A DNA stretch of 64,000 nucleotides from Crocinitomicaceae bacterium. GTDB taxonomy: Bacteria; Bacteroidota; Bacteroidia; Flavobacteriales_D; Crocinitomicaceae. The notes beneath the pieces are model-generated. The model searched no databases. It was given only the letters and a program-made list of their open reading frames with translations, and was not told the origin of the DNA. The stretch is taken from positions 434,001 through 498,000 of the forward strand of contig JAJTCM010000003.1 of assembly GCA_021325675.1 (NCBI GenBank). Reading direction: 5' to 3'. Shown piece by piece: positions 25,570-33,298 of this stretch. The position numbers were made by a program, and so were the translations under genes. Numbering within the stretch: position 1 is the first letter of the stretch; each line of letters starts with the position of its first letter.

Positions 25570-27531
25570 ATGAAAAATCTACTTACAACTCTGATTATCT
25601 TTGGGTTCGCCCTGGTTGCATTCAGCCAGGAACAATCCAAACGCGAGCAGAAAGGTGATAAATATTATTTTTTGTATGATTACGAAAAAGCAATTAAATT
25701 TTACACCGAAACCGAGCAGTTAACGGAATCAGGTATGCGTCGACTGGCAGAAAGCTATCAGAAGACGAACCGGAACGATGAAGCGGAACAGGCCTACGCA
25801 AAATTGGTAAATACTACCAACGGGCGGGTTCCCGAAGACTACTACAGCTATGCTGCCCTTCTCCGTGCAAACGGCAAATACGATGAATCCGCATTCTGGA
25901 TGGATAAATACCAGGCTTTGAAACCGGACGACCTGCGTGTAAAAAGCTTTAACGCACACCGCAATGAGCTCAGCACATTGATGACCGATCCGGGAACATT
26001 TAAAGTACACGAGCAGGAAATCAATTCACATGACCAGGATTTCGGTACTGCTTTCCTTGGAACAGACCGCGTTGTGTTTGCATCTACCCGTGCGAAGCCT
26101 TCGCTGATCAAACGGAAATACAACTGGAACGGCAAGCCTTACCTCAATCTCTACGTAGCTGAGGTAGAAAACGGCCAGTTGAAAAAACCGAAAAAGTTGG
26201 ATAAGCGCTTAAACGGCAAATGGCATGATGGCCCGGCCAGCTTCAACAAAGCAGGTAATTTTATGGCCTTCACCCGTAATAACCCGAAAGACAAATCCAA
26301 AGATAAGGTGCTTGAGCTCCAGATCTGGTTCAGCAGCCTCGATGGCGACAAATGGACAAAACCTGAGCCTTTCGTTTACAACAATGAAAGCTACTCAGTA
26401 GGACATGCTGCGCTTGCAGGCGACGGACAAACGATGTATTTCGTATCCGATATGCCCGGAGGCTACGGTGGAACGGATATCTACAAAACGACACGCACCG
26501 GCAACGGGGCCTGGTCACAGCCTGTAAACATGGGCCCGGGTATCAATACTGAAGGTGACGAAATGTTCCCTTTCATTGAAGACCAGAACCAGGTGCTGTT
26601 CTTTTCATCCGACGGCCATTTCGGCCTGGGCGGGCAGGATATCTTTTACGTCTCTCTTGGCGGAAATGTCCCTGGACAATCCAACGTGATCAACACCGGT
26701 TCACCGGTAAACACACGTCACGATGATTTCGCGATGATCATGAACTCAACTACCAATAAGGGTTACTTCTCCTCCAACCGTATGGGCGCCGAAAATTCGG
26801 ACGATATCTATGGAATGGATTTCTTCGGAACACTGAAGTCAACCAAGCGGATTGCCGGTTTAACCAAAGACCAGGACAACAACCTGCTGGGTAATGTCGA
26901 CCTTACTTTATACGAGGAAGACAGCGATGGCGACGGTGAAGGTGCCGGAAATATGATTGCAAAAATGAGGAGTGACAGCGAAGGCGGTTTCAGCTTCATG
27001 GTGGAAGGCAATAAAAACTACCGGATTGTAGGTACGAAAGAAGACTATACAGACGGAAGAACGCTGGTGAATACCTTCGGTCGTGATTCTGTTTTGTATG
27101 CAGACGTTGTACTCACCAAAATCATAAAAGAAACACCGATTGAAGTAAACACCGACCTGGCTGTTGCAGTCAATATGAACAACATTTACTTCGATTTCGA
27201 CATGTCAAACATTCGTCCTGACGCAGCCAGGGAGCTGGATAAAATCGTCAAGGCGATGAATGATAATCCATCTATGGAAGTGCGCCTTTCTTCCCACGCT
27301 GACTGCCGCGGAAAAAAAGCATACAACCAGGACTTGTCCGACCAGCGCGCGAGAGCTTCCCTGGAATATATCAAGGCAAGAATCTCCAATCCCGGACGGA
27401 TTTCAGGAAAAGGTTACGGTGAAACCCGCCTGGTGAACGATTGCTCTTGTGATACCGGTGACACATCCGGTTGTTCGGAAGATCAGCACCAGCTTAACCG
27501 TAGAACAGAATTCACGGTAACCAAAAAATAA
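25570..27531 (+). CDS. OmpA-family protein with TPR, PD40 propeller and peptidoglycan-binding domain
   Basis: A 653-aa periplasmic or outer membrane protein (ATG 25564 is an alternative two codons earlier). Signal peptide (MKNLLTTLIIFGFALVAFSQ), TPR-like repeats to about residue 120, WD40-like PD40 repeats (ASTRAKPSLI; YFVSDMPGGYGGTDIY; LFFSSDGHFGLGGQDIFYVS) to about 400, a carboxypeptidase-regulatory-like sandwich (GNVDLTLYEEDSDGDGEG), and an OmpA C-domain from about 535 (IYFDFDMSNIRPDAARELDK; HADCRGKKAYNQDLSDQRA). It completes the usual Bacteroidota trio of giant type B protein, PorP/SprF and OmpA protein, 23 bp after PorP. It likely anchors the export or adhesion complex to peptidoglycan. 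A terminator follows. Confidence 0.92.
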   Translation: MKNLLTTLIIFGFALVAFSQEQSKREQKGDKYYFLYDYEKAIKFYTETEQLTESGMRRLAESYQKTNRNDEAEQAYAKLVNTTNGRVPEDYYSYAALLRANGKYDESAFWMDKYQALKPDDLRVKSFNAHRNELSTLMTDPGTFKVHEQEINSHDQDFGTAFLGTDRVVFASTRAKPSLIKRKYNWNGKPYLNLYVAEVENGQLKKPKKLDKRLNGKWHDGPASFNKAGNFMAFTRNNPKDKSKDKVLELQIWFSSLDGDKWTKPEPFVYNNESYSVGHAALAGDGQTMYFVSDMPGGYGGTDIYKTTRTGNGAWSQPVNMGPGINTEGDEMFPFIEDQNQVLFFSSDGHFGLGGQDIFYVSLGGNVPGQSNVINTGSPVNTRHDDFAMIMNSTTNKGYFSSNRMGAENSDDIYGMDFFGTLKSTKRIAGLTKDQDNNLLGNVDLTLYEEDSDGDGEGAGNMIAKMRSDSEGGFSFMVEGNKNYRIVGTKEDYTDGRTLVNTFGRDSVLYADVVLTKIIKETPIEVNTDLAVAVNMNNIYFDFDMSNIRPDAARELDKIVKAMNDNPSMEVRLSSHADCRGKKAYNQDLSDQRARASLEYIKARISNPGRISGKGYGETRLVNDCSCDTGDTSGCSEDQHQLNRRTEFTVTKK

Positions 27532-27549
27532 AATAGTTTTTTGATTTGG

Positions 27550-27582
27550 AAAAGCGCTGTCTGAAAAGGCAGCGCTTTTTTT
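27550..27582 (+). terminator. Rho-independent terminator after the adhesin operon
   Basis: AAAAGCGCTGTC pairs with GGCAGCGCTTTT (one wobble), loop TGAAAA, followed by further T residues. Confidence 0.9.
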
Positions 27583-27652
27583 AGTTATAAAAATTTCAAC
27601 TTTCATCACACTCCCCGCGGCGGAATTCATCATTCTCAATTAAGTAGGATTT

Positions 27653-27709
27653 ATATAATTTTTGTTGGGGTGAATGTAAAACACAAGACACCCGACTTGC
27701 TTACCTTTA
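27653..27709 (+). promoter_or_regulatory. Island regulon promoter 6 (DUF5670-tailed lipoprotein)
   Basis: Half-sites ATATAATTTTTG (27653) and ATGTAAAACACA (27674) are 21 bp apart; the -7-like box TACCTTTA starts at 27702, 28 bp after the second. Both half-sites were predicted by the geometry of promoters 3 and 4 and then found. Confidence 0.6.
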
Positions 27710-27762
27710 TTCTCAGATAACGGCATCTTGCTGTTGCTTTGTTTCACCTAATTTACATGATT

Positions 27763-28374
27763 ATGAAAAATTTATTTACAATTATCACCTTTACAATTTT
27801 AGGAAGTGTTTTATTTTCCTGTGGAAGCAGTCTCACCGTTACAAAGCGTAGGGTGAACAAAGGCTTTTATATTGCCAGCAATAACAACAAAGGCATTAGC
27901 AAGCATGTGAAAGAAAATGAGGCCGACAAGCCTTACCACAAGCCGATCAGCGAAATTGCAATCGCTCCGGAAGAAATGCCGCAAGAAACAGTTATTGCCA
28001 GAAATGAAACGCCTGTGGCTCAGGCTGAACAGGAACTACAGGCAGACGGAACTGTAACTGAAAGCACTCCTCAGCCGGCTTCTGTGAAGCACAAAATCAT
28101 TCAAAAGAAAATGGCTGCAGCAGAAAGTACCAAACGCATCATCGAAAAAGTGTCTTACCAGCCTAAAAAGCATTTGCAAAAAATGAAGCAGAGCGCCAGC
28201 CCTCAGCCTATTGTAGGCGCAGTGCTGAGCTTGTTCTGGATCGTGATCCTGATCATCTTCCTGCTCTACCTCGTAGGCTTGCTCGCCGGCGGTTTCGGTT
28301 TGGGCGGATTGATCCACCTCTTGCTGGTGATCACGCTTATCCTCTTGATCCTCTGGCTCCTGGGAATTGTCTGA
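27763..28374 (+). CDS. Lipoprotein with C-terminal DUF5670/lmo0937-like membrane hairpin
   Basis: A 203-aa protein from ATG 27763 (ATG 27757 is two codons earlier). The N-terminus is a lipoprotein signal with lipobox SVLFSCGSS. A polar, proline- and alanine-rich middle section follows. The last 55 residues form two hydrophobic helices (LSLFWIVILIIFLLYLVGLL; LGGLIHLLLVITLILLILW) whose GLIHLLLVI motif resembles the small lmo0937/DUF5670 proteins, one of which is encoded (frameshifted) at 14258. I do not know this fused form as a named family. It has the island's regulon promoter and its own terminator. Probably spans or links the outer and inner membranes, but topology is unproven. Confidence 0.82.
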   Translation: MKNLFTIITFTILGSVLFSCGSSLTVTKRRVNKGFYIASNNNKGISKHVKENEADKPYHKPISEIAIAPEEMPQETVIARNETPVAQAEQELQADGTVTESTPQPASVKHKIIQKKMAAAESTKRIIEKVSYQPKKHLQKMKQSASPQPIVGAVLSLFWIVILIIFLLYLVGLLAGGFGLGGLIHLLLVITLILLILWLLGIV

Positions 28375-28386
28375 CACCTGTAAAAC

Positions 28387-28443
28387 ATATAACATTGCGG
28401 GCAATTCGTGTAACAAGCGATTGCCCGTTTTGCTACATATTTG
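28387..28443 (+). promoter_or_regulatory. Island regulon promoter 7 (coiled-coil lipoprotein)
   Basis: Half-sites ATATAACATTGC (28387) and GTGTAACAAGCG (28408) are 21 bp apart; the -7-like box CATATTTG starts at 28436, 28 bp after the second. The site overlaps the terminator hairpin of the preceding gene, which is unusual. Confidence 0.5.
28398..28430 (+). terminator. Terminator after the DUF5670-tailed lipoprotein gene
   Basis: CGGGCAATTCG (28398) pairs with CGATTGCCCG (28418) with one bulged T; a short TTT follows. Confidence 0.65.
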
Positions 28444-28513
28444 CATTTAGACCGAGCTGAGCTTTTTGAAAGACTAACTGCAAAAACGTGTCAACAATCA
28501 AAATTTATTTGCC

Positions 28514-28939
28514 ATGAAAAAGATCATTTTAAGCGTTCTGCCAGCAGCTTTCCTGGGAAGCGTTCTGCTCACAGCCTGCAATACGCCTGCTGAAAAAGTA
28601 GAAACTGCGGAAGAAAAGGTAGAAAGGGCCAACAAAGAGCTGGACGAAGCACAGGAAGATTACCAGGAAGAAATCGAAATTTACCGTCGTGAAAACGCCA
28701 AAAAAATCGAAGCCAACCGGAAGAGCATCGAGGAGTTTAAAGCCCGTAAAGATGCCCAGAAAAAAGAAGCCCGCGAAGATTACGAACGCAGGATCGCTGA
28801 GCTGGAAGCTAAGAACACGGATATCCAGCGCGACCTCGATACGTACAAAGCCGAAAGCCGCGAACAATGGGAAATCTTCAAAGAAGCTTATAACCGGAAC
28901 ATGGAAAAGCTCATGCGTGATATCCTTGAATTCAAATAA
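28514..28939 (+). CDS. Small coiled-coil lipoprotein
   Basis: A 141-aa protein with a lipoprotein signal (lipobox LLTACNT, Cys22). The whole mature part is one long charged helix rich in Glu, Lys, Arg and Ala, with heptad spacing (EKVERANKELDEAQEDYQ; ERRIAELEAKNTDIQRDL), reminiscent of Lpp-like or stress-cluster coiled-coil lipoproteins. Predicted location is the periplasmic face of the outer membrane. It carries a regulon-type promoter about 70 bp upstream and is followed by a 59-aa gene. Function not known. Confidence 0.85.
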   Translation: MKKIILSVLPAAFLGSVLLTACNTPAEKVETAEEKVERANKELDEAQEDYQEEIEIYRRENAKKIEANRKSIEEFKARKDAQKKEAREDYERRIAELEAKNTDIQRDLDTYKAESREQWEIFKEAYNRNMEKLMRDILEFK

Positions 28940-28968
28940 AGCCGCGTAAAAATTTAAACTGTATCAGC

Positions 28969-29148
28969 ATGGAAGAACAATTTTCAGGAAACAATCAACG
29001 CAAAAAGTATTGTTTCAGCAAAAAGTCCCCTTACCGGGAAATGAAAATCAAAAAGCATATCGCGCGCATTTTCTTCTGCGACCCGTTGAATGACCGCGAT
29101 AGAGAAACCTTCTTCAGCTACGATACAGATGCCGGCTTTGCCAGATAA
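28969..29148 (+). CDS. 59-aa basic hypothetical protein
   Basis: An open frame from ATG 28969 to TAA 29148, 29 bp after the coiled-coil lipoprotein gene and just before a terminator. The product is basic in its first half (QRKKYCFSKKSPYREMKIKK) and acidic with aromatic residues in the second (CDPLNDRDRETFFSYDTD), with two cysteines. No membrane segment or signal. I do not recognise a family. Codon use and position between gene and terminator support it as real. Confidence 0.6.
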   Translation: MEEQFSGNNQRKKYCFSKKSPYREMKIKKHIARIFFCDPLNDRDRETFFSYDTDAGFAR

Positions 29149-29172
29149 ATGTTAAGTTTTAAACTAAAATAG

Positions 29173-29211
29173 AAAAAACCGTTCCAGGAAATATCCCGGG
29201 CGGTTTTTTTA
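29173..29211 (+). terminator. Terminator at the end of the island
   Basis: AAAAAACCG (29173) pairs with CGGTTTTTT (29201); the inner part is only partly paired, and a T run follows. Confidence 0.7.
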
Positions 29212-29303
29212 ATTTACATCGTTGGATAAATGTTAGATGGCTGGATTATCAGATATTGGACAGATCGTTTCTAATAATCTAAAAATTCAATAATCCAACA
29301 ATC

Positions 29304-29335
29304 TTGTTCCATTCTCAATTCTTTTTCTATATTTG
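29304..29335 (+). promoter_or_regulatory. Canonical Bacteroidota promoter for the 4Fe-4S protein
   Basis: TTG at 29304 and TATATTTG at 29328, 21 bp spacer. This is a full consensus promoter. It also shows that the in-frame TTG at 29333 is promoter sequence, not a start codon. Confidence 0.75.
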
Positions 29336-29350
29336 AAGAAAGCTAAAACC

Positions 29351-29560
29351 ATGGCAAAAGAATATCAGAAAGAAGACCTGACCATTTTGTGGGACAGCGC
29401 CAAATGCACCCATTCCGCTGTATGCGCCAAAGGGTTGCCGAACGTTTTCAAGCCGCGCGAAAGACCGTGGATCCAGGTAGAAAACGACACGAAAGAAACC
29501 ATCCGCCAGCAGGTGCTGAAATGTCCTTCCGGGGCGCTTAGCATAAAGCAGGTACTCTAA
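29351..29560 (+). CDS. Divergent 4Fe-4S mono-cluster protein (YjdI-like)
   Basis: A 69-aa protein of the Fer4_19/YjdI type. It has CTHSAVCAKGLPNVF near the middle and KCPSGALSIKQVL at the end, the cysteine arrangement that holds a single 4Fe-4S cluster. Start is ATG 29351, 15 bases after a canonical promoter. It is monocistronic and convergent with a minus-strand hypothetical gene whose stop lies 5 bp away. Family members are small cytoplasmic iron-sulfur proteins of unsettled function, possibly electron transfer or cluster storage. Confidence 0.88.
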   Translation: MAKEYQKEDLTILWDSAKCTHSAVCAKGLPNVFKPRERPWIQVENDTKETIRQQVLKCPSGALSIKQVL

Positions 29561-29565
29561 ACATA

Positions 29566-31860
29566 TTATTTGAGCTTGGCATAATAGCTGGTAAAAGTCT
29601 GGCAATTACTGATCAATGGTTCATAATGATCCGGGTACTCCTGCTTCAGCTTCTGGTAATACTTATTCTTTCCGAAAATAAAGCCTTCGTAATCATCGCC
29701 TTCATAATCGCGGTTGAGATCGTAGAGCCTGTATTTTTCACATCTTCCCGCCATTCGCAGCGCCAGGGCTGATATTTCCTCATTTTTTGTCGCAAAAGAC
29801 GCTTCCAGGTAATATTTCTGGGCCAATTTGCACTGGAAATATTCATCATCGTCCTCGAGTCCCGTATGCGTCGCCTGCGAAGTCCAGAAATAACGGCGCA
29901 TCATCCAGGAATTCCCGTATTGCGTCATGTTAAAGTAACAATTGCCTGCCTGGAAAGCATAATACGCTTTCTCTTTGCCCGTTTTATGGTCCGCCTGGTC
30001 CAGGTAGTAAATCAGCTGGCGTACAATTTCCGGCTTTGTATACCGCACCGTATCGCCTTTCGTTGGGGCGTGCTCTGAATAAAAATCCGTGTAGAACGGG
30101 TTGGCGTCGATATAATCCCGGTAATAAAAATGACGTGATTTCCACAGCGAGTCGTTGACCTGTTCAAAAGCCTTCAGCGAAGCCTCGAGCTTGTTTTGAC
30201 GCAGGTATTTCGTTCCCAGCAAATCATACAGGCGCGCCAGGTCTTTTTTCACGCCTTGTTTTTTCCATTGGTCAAAATCCGACGTTGTGTTCATTTTACT
30301 GTCTTTGATGAGCGCCGCAACTTGCTCAGGAGTATACTGTGCATCGAGGTAAAAGAAATAATGCTCGTAAAAATCCAGGAAAAGCGTGTTATGAAGCTCC
30401 TTCGAACGCCAAAAAGTGTAATTCTCCCAATCTGCGCCTTTATTGATTTTTGAGAAAAGATAGGCCGCATCCGTGGTGTTTCCTTTGTATTCCAGCTCAC
30501 GTCCCAGGGCAAACAAGAACTTATCGTTCCCTAAATCGGATTCCGAACGCACAATTTGCTGCAATTGTTCATTTTCCAGGTTCGCTTTGTCGTTTTGCTG
30601 GGCAGAGATTAAAGCGCCAAGCATCTTGTTGAAACGCAGCAAAGCCGGGTCATCGCTTTTCTGTACCAGCAGATCTTTCGCTGTTTCAAGCTTTTCATCG
30701 CCCGCCATGAAATACAGGTAGGCAGTCATACTTTTCCACCAGGCTTTTTTGGAAGCATCCTTAATTTCCTGTTTTCCTGCCCAGTCAGCCAGCTCAGCCG
30801 CGCATTTGCGATCACCGGCAATTCGCTTGCGGAACGAAAAATAATCTTCCCGCTCGTAATATTCCTGGTTCAGGGCAGGGGCAAACTCCGAATAATACGG
30901 CGTCAAAATCCAGTCTTCCAGCTTGTTCGTTTCGCGCAGCAGTAAAAAACAAAGCAGGTTTTCGTCCGTATTTCCGGCAGCGAAACGCTTGATTTCCGGT
31001 AAAGCACGGTCTACTTTGCGGCTCGTCAGGAAAAACTCAACAGCTGACTTTTCTTCTTCATTTCTGCAAGCTTTCAGAACGGCGCTTTTATCAATTTCAA
31101 AATCATACATGAAATGCACCGGGAAACGCTTTTCGTGGGAATAGCGGAACACCTGCGCCACTTCCGCGTTGCGGCGGGCAGAGCTTTCTTCGGCATTTAC
31201 CTTGAAGTGCAGCGCCCAGTAGTGAACTACGTCCTTCGGGGTTTGTCCTTCAAAATAAGCGGCATACAATTTTTTGATCTGCTCATAATCGTTGTTATAG
31301 AAAGCCAAACGTACAGCCAGGTAAGCATAACGGCGTTTCAGGTTCTCGTCTTTGGCCGCTTCCGCCGATTGGATTGCCTTCGTAATTTGCTTACTGCGCA
31401 GGGATTTACCGGAATTGCGGTCACGTTCCCACGGGTCACCGGACCAGGCATTCAGATCTGAGATTTTTTTCGCAAAAACGATATAATCCAATACAGCTTT
31501 GTAACGGTCAGAATACAACGCTTTTACAAACGCATTGTTCTTTTTCATCCGGCCAAGCTGTTTTACTTTCACTTTGTAAATGACTTCGTAAATGTCCTTG
31601 TGACTGAATTCCCCTTTGAAATAGCTGTGCCAGGCCGCGATATTCTCATCGCTTTTTTCAAATTCATCCTTCTCGAAAGCCGTGTAGGAATCGCTGAAAG
31701 CAAAGGCTGTGTAATGAAAGCGCCCCATCCCGTAAACCGGCACGTAATTCGGTTTCAGCAGGGAAAAGCGCACCTCATCTCCGTATGGATAAAAAGGCCC
31801 GCAGGCCAGCGCCTGCAATACACTAAAAAAGCTGATAATAAGAAGCCAGTTTTTCATCAC
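29566..31860 (-). CDS. Large secreted hypothetical protein with TPR-like helices
   Basis: A 764-aa protein with a signal peptide (MMKNWLLIISFFSVLQALAC). Cys20 followed by GPFYPYGDEVRFSLL could make it a lipoprotein (lipobox-like QALAC) or simply the family start. The rest is helical, with paired-helix stretches such as LARLYDLLGTKYLRQNKLEA and YFNMTQYGNSWMMRRYFW suggesting TPR or Sel1-like repeats; charged and aromatic residues are frequent. I recognise the opening motif from uncharacterised Bacteroidota proteins but know no function. It overlaps the upstream gene (31823-32869) by 38 nt, so both are read from one transcript. Confidence 0.85.
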   Translation of the reverse strand: MMKNWLLIISFFSVLQALACGPFYPYGDEVRFSLLKPNYVPVYGMGRFHYTAFAFSDSYTAFEKDEFEKSDENIAAWHSYFKGEFSHKDIYEVIYKVKVKQLGRMKKNNAFVKALYSDRYKAVLDYIVFAKKISDLNAWSGDPWERDRNSGKSLRSKQITKAIQSAEAAKDENLKRRYAYLAVRLAFYNNDYEQIKKLYAAYFEGQTPKDVVHYWALHFKVNAEESSARRNAEVAQVFRYSHEKRFPVHFMYDFEIDKSAVLKACRNEEEKSAVEFFLTSRKVDRALPEIKRFAAGNTDENLLCFLLLRETNKLEDWILTPYYSEFAPALNQEYYEREDYFSFRKRIAGDRKCAAELADWAGKQEIKDASKKAWWKSMTAYLYFMAGDEKLETAKDLLVQKSDDPALLRFNKMLGALISAQQNDKANLENEQLQQIVRSESDLGNDKFLFALGRELEYKGNTTDAAYLFSKINKGADWENYTFWRSKELHNTLFLDFYEHYFFYLDAQYTPEQVAALIKDSKMNTTSDFDQWKKQGVKKDLARLYDLLGTKYLRQNKLEASLKAFEQVNDSLWKSRHFYYRDYIDANPFYTDFYSEHAPTKGDTVRYTKPEIVRQLIYYLDQADHKTGKEKAYYAFQAGNCYFNMTQYGNSWMMRRYFWTSQATHTGLEDDDEYFQCKLAQKYYLEASFATKNEEISALALRMAGRCEKYRLYDLNRDYEGDDYEGFIFGKNKYYQKLKQEYPDHYEPLISNCQTFTSYYAKLK

Positions 31861-32869
31861 TATGTTGTTTTAATTCGTATTCGTTCAATTGGAAAAAGCT
31901 CAGGGTAAAATCACGTTCAAGCGATACCCGCGAACGGATCAGGCGAATAGCGCGTTCCAGCATTTCAGGGCTGACTTTTTCGTATTTCACTTTATCTCCT
32001 TCACGCAGGAAAAGCGTTTGCAGGGGAACATCTGTATTTACGCGGTACCAGAGGCCTTTTGTATGACTGAGCACTTTTGCGTCCAGCTGTCCGTCGTTGT
32101 ACAAAGTCGTTGTGTATGAATTGTTGCGGTACACATGCATCGCAGAATACACCGGGAGCGCAACATCGAGCGGAACAGGATATTTCCCGGCGCCGACAAG
32201 GTATTTTTCCAGTTCTTCCAGGTCAAGGATCGAGTTTTTATTTTCCTGCTGGTGCACGCTCAGTAAATTGTAGCACATCAGCATCGCGCGGTCTACCGGC
32301 AAAACACCCATTTTATCGGGGAATTTATACGCATACAAACGCAGCGTAGCCGATATTTTCAAATCAGTATGCTTTTTCAGCAAGCGCAGGAACTTAAAGT
32401 AATTTTTTTGCGTGCTTTCCGTCCAGTCGCAATCGATCTGGATTTCCTGCAGCTGCTTGCCCGGGAATTTCTCCGACATCTTTTTCCGGATCAGGAAACC
32501 GAGGTTCGATGCAAATTCTTCCAGCTCATTTTTACCGGGCTTTTTGAACACTTCATTGCGCACGTAAATCGTTGGTACGATCTCAAAATTTTCCTTTTCA
32601 ATCCCATATTCGCCGAGCTGGCTTTTCGCAGTCGGGTAAATTCCGTAAACGTCATTTTTCTCCACTTCGAAGAATTTCAGGTAAAGCTTTGTAACTTCCA
32701 GCTTTTCCAGACTTTTTTGCTCGTATTCCGTCAGCTCCGTTTTGGTATTTTCCCACACATAAAATGCGCGCTCCACTTCCCTGTCTGCCGGCTGAAAAAC
32801 CCAAAACAGGAAAAACAGCAGGGCAACTGCGAGACCAATAAAATGTGAAGGAATACGGGGACTTTTCAT
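31823..32869 (-). CDS. Membrane-anchored hypothetical protein, TIM-barrel-like (DUF3142-like)
   Basis: A 348-aa protein with one N-terminal membrane helix or signal anchor (FIGLAVALLFFLFWVF). The core has features of DUF3142-like glycosidase-fold proteins: EIQIDCDWTESTQKNYFKFL, LKISATLRLYAYKFP, AMLMCYNLLS and VPLDVALPVYSAM, which read as successive barrel strands with acidic ends. The resemblance is by pattern only. It overlaps the 764-aa gene by 38 nt and the two should work together, perhaps on a polysaccharide. The -7 box at 32877-32884 lies only 7 bases before its ATG, suggesting a leaderless or near-leaderless transcript. Confidence 0.82.
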   Translation of the reverse strand: MKSPRIPSHFIGLAVALLFFLFWVFQPADREVERAFYVWENTKTELTEYEQKSLEKLEVTKLYLKFFEVEKNDVYGIYPTAKSQLGEYGIEKENFEIVPTIYVRNEVFKKPGKNELEEFASNLGFLIRKKMSEKFPGKQLQEIQIDCDWTESTQKNYFKFLRLLKKHTDLKISATLRLYAYKFPDKMGVLPVDRAMLMCYNLLSVHQQENKNSILDLEELEKYLVGAGKYPVPLDVALPVYSAMHVYRNNSYTTTLYNDGQLDAKVLSHTKGLWYRVNTDVPLQTLFLREGDKVKYEKVSPEMLERAIRLIRSRVSLERDFTLSFFQLNEYELKQHSDEKLASYYQLF

Positions 32870-32876
32870 GGGTAAA

Positions 32877-32884
32877 CAAAAGTA
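32877..32884 (-). promoter_or_regulatory. -7 promoter box for the DUF3142-like/TPR pair
   Basis: TACTTTTG on the minus strand, 7 bases upstream of the ATG at 32869. Confidence 0.55.
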
Positions 32885-33034
32885 TTAAAAAAAATGAGAA
32901 TGAAAAATGCAGAATGAAAAATTGGGCCTCAAATACGATAACTGCCGGAGAAGAATTCATTGAGCTGAGCGCATTCCTGATCCGAAGGTTAAAATCCCAT
33001 AATTTGAGCTCAGAATCCCACTTAAAATTTTCAC

Positions 33035-33065
33035 TTTGAATTAAGCTTTTTATTTCTTAAATTTG
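33035..33065 (+). promoter_or_regulatory. Canonical promoter of the toxin-antitoxin pair
   Basis: TTTG at 33035 and TAAATTTG at 33058 with a 19-bp spacer: the Bacteroidota consensus in full. The antitoxin ATG lies 5 bases after the -7 box, so the transcript is expected to start at or next to the A of the ATG. Confidence 0.75.
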
Positions 33066-33070
33066 TGATT

Positions 33071-33298
33071 ATGCGAAAAGAAAAGCTAATCCAGTACACG
33101 ATCTCCAATATCAAAAAGCTTCCTGAAAATAAAATCAGTGAAGTCAATGACTATATTGAATTCCTTTTATCCAAAATCGAAAATCAACTTTTATCCGAAG
33201 AAGTTCAAAAAACCGTTTCTACTTCCAAAAGCTATGATTTCCTCGAACAGGATCCTGAGCTTTATTCTCTGAGCGATATTAAAAGTAAATACAAGTGA
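33071..33298 (+). CDS. Antitoxin of a PemK/MazF-type toxin-antitoxin pair
   Basis: A 75-aa protein from ATG 33071 (GTG 33065 belongs to the -7 box). It is helical and charged, with KLPENKISEVNDYIEFLLSK resembling DUF2281/antitoxin N-terminal segments, and an unstructured acidic tail (LEQDPELYSLSDIKSKYK) of the sort that wraps around a toxin. The toxin gene begins at a GTG overlapping this stop codon by 4 nt, giving the classic coupled TA order. Exact antitoxin family not certain. Confidence 0.8.
   Translation: MRKEKLIQYTISNIKKLPENKISEVNDYIEFLLSKIENQLLSEEVQKTVSTSKSYDFLEQDPELYSLSDIKSKYK

Noticed and set aside
32845-33039. 64-codon plus-strand frame upstream of the antitoxin
   Set aside because: It starts inside the DUF3142-like gene on the other strand and runs through low-complexity repeat sequence and the TA promoter.
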